From positions 1 to 6,719 of the forward strand of contig PFPF01000042.1 of the NCBI GenBank assembly GCA_002792915.1: a stretch of DNA of 6,719 nt. The letters are read 5' to 3'. Position 1 is the first letter of the stretch; each line of letters opens with the position of its first letter. Shown one piece after another: positions 5,328 to 6,719 of this stretch. Made by a program: the position numbers and the translations under genes. The stretch comes from Candidatus Micrarchaeota archaeon CG_4_10_14_0_2_um_filter_60_11. Lineage in GTDB: Archaea > Micrarchaeota > Micrarchaeia > Norongarragalinales > Norongarragalinaceae. Below the pieces are notes generated by a model. The model saw only the letters and a list, made by a program, of their open reading frames with translations, did no database searches and was not told the origin of the DNA.

Positions 5328-5711
5328 ATGCCCCAACGCGAAAATCCAGAGTTAAAATTCGGAGCCCCCCTGTCTGACAGGGAATACACCCTTTTCTACA
5401 AGCATCTTGTGAACAACAAACTCGATGAGCAGGCGCGCGCCTACGTATTCAGCCTGCCCAAGTTCAATATTGATCATTTTCCCAGCAGTTACCCTTCTAA
5501 ACTGAAAAATGAAGAATACGAGTCGTCGGGCCTGACGCATTATCAGGTGGCATCAATCGCGAACCTCCTGGTGAAAGACAAACTATTCGAGGAACCTAAG
5601 ACTATTGGCAACCAGTTACTATTCAAAACCACCGACAAGGGCATAAAGCGCATCAACTCGGTCTGGTTGGGCGTGCTCCACGACCTCGAGCTCAAGGAAA
5701 AGAAAAAATAA
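5328..5711 (+). CDS. Unrecognised 127-residue protein, possible winged-helix fold
   Basis: I do not recognise the family. The protein has no cysteine, no signal peptide and no membrane segment, and ends in a basic tail (KEKKK). Residues 69-110 look like a winged helix-turn-helix: GLTHYQVASIANLLVKD, a short hairpin (LFEEPKTIGNQLLFKTT), then DKGIKRI, similar in layout to MarR-like domains. This is an inference from pattern only. Residues 15-45 appear helical (LSDREYTLFYKHLVNN). The start is ATG at 5328: GAAGGTGA (5313-5320) ends 7 nt upstream, whereas an in-frame TTG at 5322 is only 1 nt from it. The gene runs opposite to all neighbours, sits between priS and gins15, and uses more A/T-ending codons (AAA, ATT, TTA, ACT) than they do, which hints at separate ancestry. 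It ends 6 nt from the priS stop. The coding call is good because a promoter, a ribosome site and a protein-like composition agree. Confidence 0.75.
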   Translation: MPQRENPELKFGAPLSDREYTLFYKHLVNNKLDEQARAYVFSLPKFNIDHFPSSYPSKLKNEEYESSGLTHYQVASIANLLVKDKLFEEPKTIGNQLLFKTTDKGIKRINSVWLGVLHDLELKEKKK

Positions 5712-5741
5712 GCCGCGCTAGGCAAGCTTTCCCTTCGCGGC
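5698..5741 (-). terminator. Hairpin plus U-run terminator of priS
   Basis: On the minus strand GCCGCG (5741-5736) pairs with CGCGGC (5717-5712) around an 18-nt loop that contains the priS stop codon. It is followed at once by TTATTTTTTCTTTT. Archaeal termination needs mainly the T-run; the stem may be accidental because it is partly priS coding sequence. The T-run is the complement of the A-rich last codons of the plus-strand gene. Termination here would separate priS transcription from gins15. Confidence 0.55.
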
Positions 5742-6719
5742 GAGAAGCACCGCCACGGCTTCCGGCACCTCGTTCTCTCCCGCCTTCACCGTGCGCGCCT
5801 CGCCGCCAAGCTCCACGATGAACGCGTCGCTCGTGCGCACCGCTTCGGTGCGCTTCATCGAGAACGCGAGCGCGTGTTTCAACGGATCAAAGTCGGGCCT
5901 GTCCACGATTGCGGCGGCGAAGCCCGTGCCCCCGTGCAGCGAGCCGGGCAGGCGGATGAGGCGCGCCAAGTCCAGCGTCACCTGCGCGTCAGGGTTCAGC
6001 GCGTGCTTGCGCTTCGTTTCGAGCCAGACGCGCTCCCAAACTTTCTCCAAGTCCGGCAGGAAGCCCCAGTTGCCCTTCGCCAGCGCGGCAGTCGCCCACT
6101 TGCGGTCCGCCTCGATTTTCGCGGTTTTAGGCTTGCTGAAGCCCGCGGCTTTCGGGTCCGCCAGCGCGGCTTCCGCCTCGCAATAAAACTTTTTGTGCCA
6201 CCCCTTGCTTTCCGCGGTCGGGCCGCGAAGCACTGCGTGCCTCTCGTCCTTCGAGCGCACGAGCAAATCTTTTTTCGGTCCGTTCACGAATTCCAGCAGC
6301 TCGCGGCGCTCGTCCTGCCGCAATTCCCGCAACGCGTTCGAGCGCACGTGCACGTGGTAGCCCTTGTTCCCGCTGTAGACTAGAATCGTCTCTTTTTTCG
6401 AGAAGCCGAAGTCCGCGAACAGGAATTCCTCCATCAGCTGGCGCGAGTCCGCCAGGACGGTTTCCAGGCAGCGCGGGCAGAGCAGCGCGTTGTGCTCGCG
6501 CGACTCGTAATGCCCCGCGTCCAGGCGCGGCGCGTCGAAGTCGAACACCAAATCCGCGCCTTCCCAGCCTTTGCGTTCCATCGGGCGCGCGTCGGGCGTC
6601 CTGTAAACCGCGCACGAGTGCGACGCGTACAGCGGCGCCTGCGCCTCGAAGAACGCGTCGAAATCGCGGCGCGACTTGAACGCCTTGTGCCTGTAGTCAA
6701 TCTTGGTTTCGAAGCCGAA
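5718..6719 (-). CDS. priS: DNA primase small (catalytic) subunit PriS, 5' end outside window
   Basis: 333 residues are visible; the first few dozen at most are missing beyond the window. The small subunit of archaeal/eukaryotic-type primase makes the RNA/DNA primers for replication, paired with PriL. Visible residues 1-12 (FGFETKIDYRHK) and GWEGADLVFDFDA around 51-63 are typical of the family; D60 and D62 are the metal-binding catalytic pair. H70, H76, C81 and C84 are candidate zinc-knuckle ligands. SGNKGYHVHV (116-125) is the nucleotide-binding SGxRGxH motif with Lys in place of the usual Arg. D250 in LDLARLIRLPGSLHGG is probably the third catalytic carboxylate. The frame is open through the right edge; an internal ATG at 6581 is not the start because conserved primase sequence precedes it. 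priS and gins15 are often neighbours in archaea; here a convergent gene lies between them. Confidence 0.95.
   Translation of the reverse strand, partial: FGFETKIDYRHKAFKSRRDFDAFFEAQAPLYASHSCAVYRTPDARPMERKGWEGADLVFDFDAPRLDAGHYESREHNALLCPRCLETVLADSRQLMEEFLFADFGFSKKETILVYSGNKGYHVHVRSNALRELRQDERRELLEFVNGPKKDLLVRSKDERHAVLRGPTAESKGWHKKFYCEAEAALADPKAAGFSKPKTAKIEADRKWATAALAKGNWGFLPDLEKVWERVWLETKRKHALNPDAQVTLDLARLIRLPGSLHGGTGFAAAIVDRPDFDPLKHALAFSMKRTEAVRTSDAFIVELGGEARTVKAGENEVPEAVAVLLAAKGKLA

Noticed and set aside
6579..6581. ATG at 6581 as the priS start
   Set aside because: The upstream in-frame sequence to the window edge contains conserved primase residues (KIDYRH, YRTPDARP), so the true start is outside the window.

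Overview
The window looks like a chromosomal segment of an archaeon with fairly GC-rich DNA. Ribosomal proteins eL42 (L44e) and eS27 (S27e), a GINS subunit and the small primase subunit PriS occur together only in archaea and eukaryotes. The compact genes, the GGTGAT-type Shine-Dalgarno sites and the TATA-like promoters point to archaea. Short divergent proteins and a cut-down operon suggest a DPANN-type lineage, but that is a guess.

Layout, read mostly on the minus strand from right to left. (1) 6719-5718: priS, missing its 5' end, ending in a hairpin plus U-run terminator. (2) 5328-5711: a small, AT-richer, unrecognised gene on the plus strand, convergent with priS. (3) 5216-5327: a divergent promoter region full of inverted repeats. 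(4) 5215-3403: a tight four-gene operon gins15 - rpl44e - rps27e - PAC2-family gene, with gaps of 13 nt, 13 nt and a 4-nt overlap; none of its four genes starts with ATG. (5) 3295-3402: a short intergenic region with a TATA-like promoter. (6) 3294-1: the 5' part of a very large secreted protein (1098 codons seen, no stop in the window).

The right half is a version of the archaeal cluster that joins replication genes (priS, gins15) to translation genes (rpl44e, rps27e, usually followed by aIF2-alpha and nop10) and often a PAC2-family gene. Here aIF2-alpha and nop10 are absent and an inverted orphan gene sits between priS and gins15.

The most unusual object is the secreted protein. After a signal peptide, a charged helical segment and a Gln/Thr/Pro linker it has ten consecutive BIG/Ig-like domains. 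All 40 cysteines in the visible part fall on a fixed four-per-domain grid (C1-C2 always 21 residues; C2-C3 always 10 in nine of ten units). About two dozen N-glycosylation sequons are spread along it. It is probably a disulfide-stapled, glycosylated surface stalk or adhesin. From the fifth numbered unit on, the domains alternate between two types, which indicates growth by duplication of domain pairs.

No tRNA, rRNA, CRISPR array, insertion sequence or phage gene was seen. No gene-free stretch exceeds 300 bases.
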